From positions 1 through 6,027 of the forward strand of contig SBBT01000145.1 in NCBI GenBank assembly GCA_005239595.1: DNA of 6,027 nt, in the 5' to 3' direction. Origin of the DNA: Candidatus Troglogloeales bacterium (GTDB lineage Bacteria; Nitrospirota; Nitrospiria; SBBL01; SBBT01). The notes beneath the pieces are model-generated. The model saw nothing but the letters and a program-made list of their open reading frames with translations, searched no databases and had not been told where the DNA came from. This document shows, piece by piece, positions 6,014-6,027 of this stretch. Every line of letters starts with the position of its first letter. The first letter of the stretch is position 1. Position numbers and translations under genes: made by a program.

Positions 6014-6023
6014 AAGGAAGGAG
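6014..6023 (+). promoter_or_regulatory. Strong Shine-Dalgarno for a gene starting just past the right edge
   Basis: AAGGAAGGAG closely matches the anti-Shine-Dalgarno complement and ends 4 nt before the window end, where a start codon would be expected within the next few bases. The gene itself is not visible; it would be divergent from the NuoF-like gene. Confidence 0.6.
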
Positions 6024-6027
6024 CTTA

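Larger units (their letters stand above)
5756..6027. other. Divergent intergenic region, open at the right edge
   Basis: There is no credible gene here. Its left part holds the promoter and ribosome site of the NuoF-like gene, and its middle holds two inverted repeats. The right part looks like a plus-strand upstream region: two TGTAAAAT octamers (5944-5951 and 5958-5965, 14 bp apart), a hairpin and a strong ribosome site at the edge. The 9-mer GAAACCTGA occurs twice (5831-5839 and 6000-6008). No well-matched plus-strand -35/-10 pair was found; the TAAAAT hexamers are the best -10 candidates. Confidence 0.6.

Overview
The window looks like chromosomal DNA from a Nitrospirota-type bacterium (Nitrospira / Manganitrophus-like lineages). 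The main reason is a long cytochrome bd-like oxidase with no CydB partner, a protein type I associate with that phylum. This assignment is inferred from gene content only; there is no rRNA or other phylogenetic marker in the window.

Layout. (1) Positions 1-776, plus strand: the C-terminal half of a cysteine desulfurase, running in from the left edge, followed 14 bp later by a small TusA-family sulfur carrier with a TTG start. Together they form a sulfur-transfer pair: the desulfurase makes a persulfide that a CPxP carrier can accept. (2) 831-1487, minus: an aquaporin with two NPA boxes and an unusual, plant-TIP-like selectivity filter. Its leader carries a 19-bp tandem repeat and a possible promoter. 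(3) 1670-2314, minus: a monofunctional-type HhH-GPD DNA glycosylase of the EndoIII/MagIII-like group, with an incomplete Fe-S cysteine set. (4) 2437-5755, minus: a two-gene unit. The first gene is a divergent NuoF-like NADH/FMN flavoprotein. The second, 40 bp downstream, is a roughly 14-helix cytochrome bd-like membrane protein. A sigma-70-like promoter with a perfect TATAAT lies before the NuoF gene, and a hairpin overlaps the oxidase stop codon. (5) 5756-6027: a divergent intergenic region with inverted repeats. It ends in a strong Shine-Dalgarno sequence on the plus strand, so another gene very probably begins just past the right edge.

The most interesting element is the NuoF-like/bd-like pair. 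A NADH-dehydrogenase flavin subunit is co-directional with a bd-like oxidase, with no nuoE, nuoG or cydB beside it inside the window. By hand alignment the oxidase keeps the CydA histidines for hemes b595 and b558 but lacks two conserved glutamates and the GRQPW signature. It may exchange electrons with the flavoprotein (directly or through the quinone pool) in an unconventional respiratory or reverse-electron-flow module. That is inference. There is no sign of a mobile element, CRISPR array, tRNA or rRNA.
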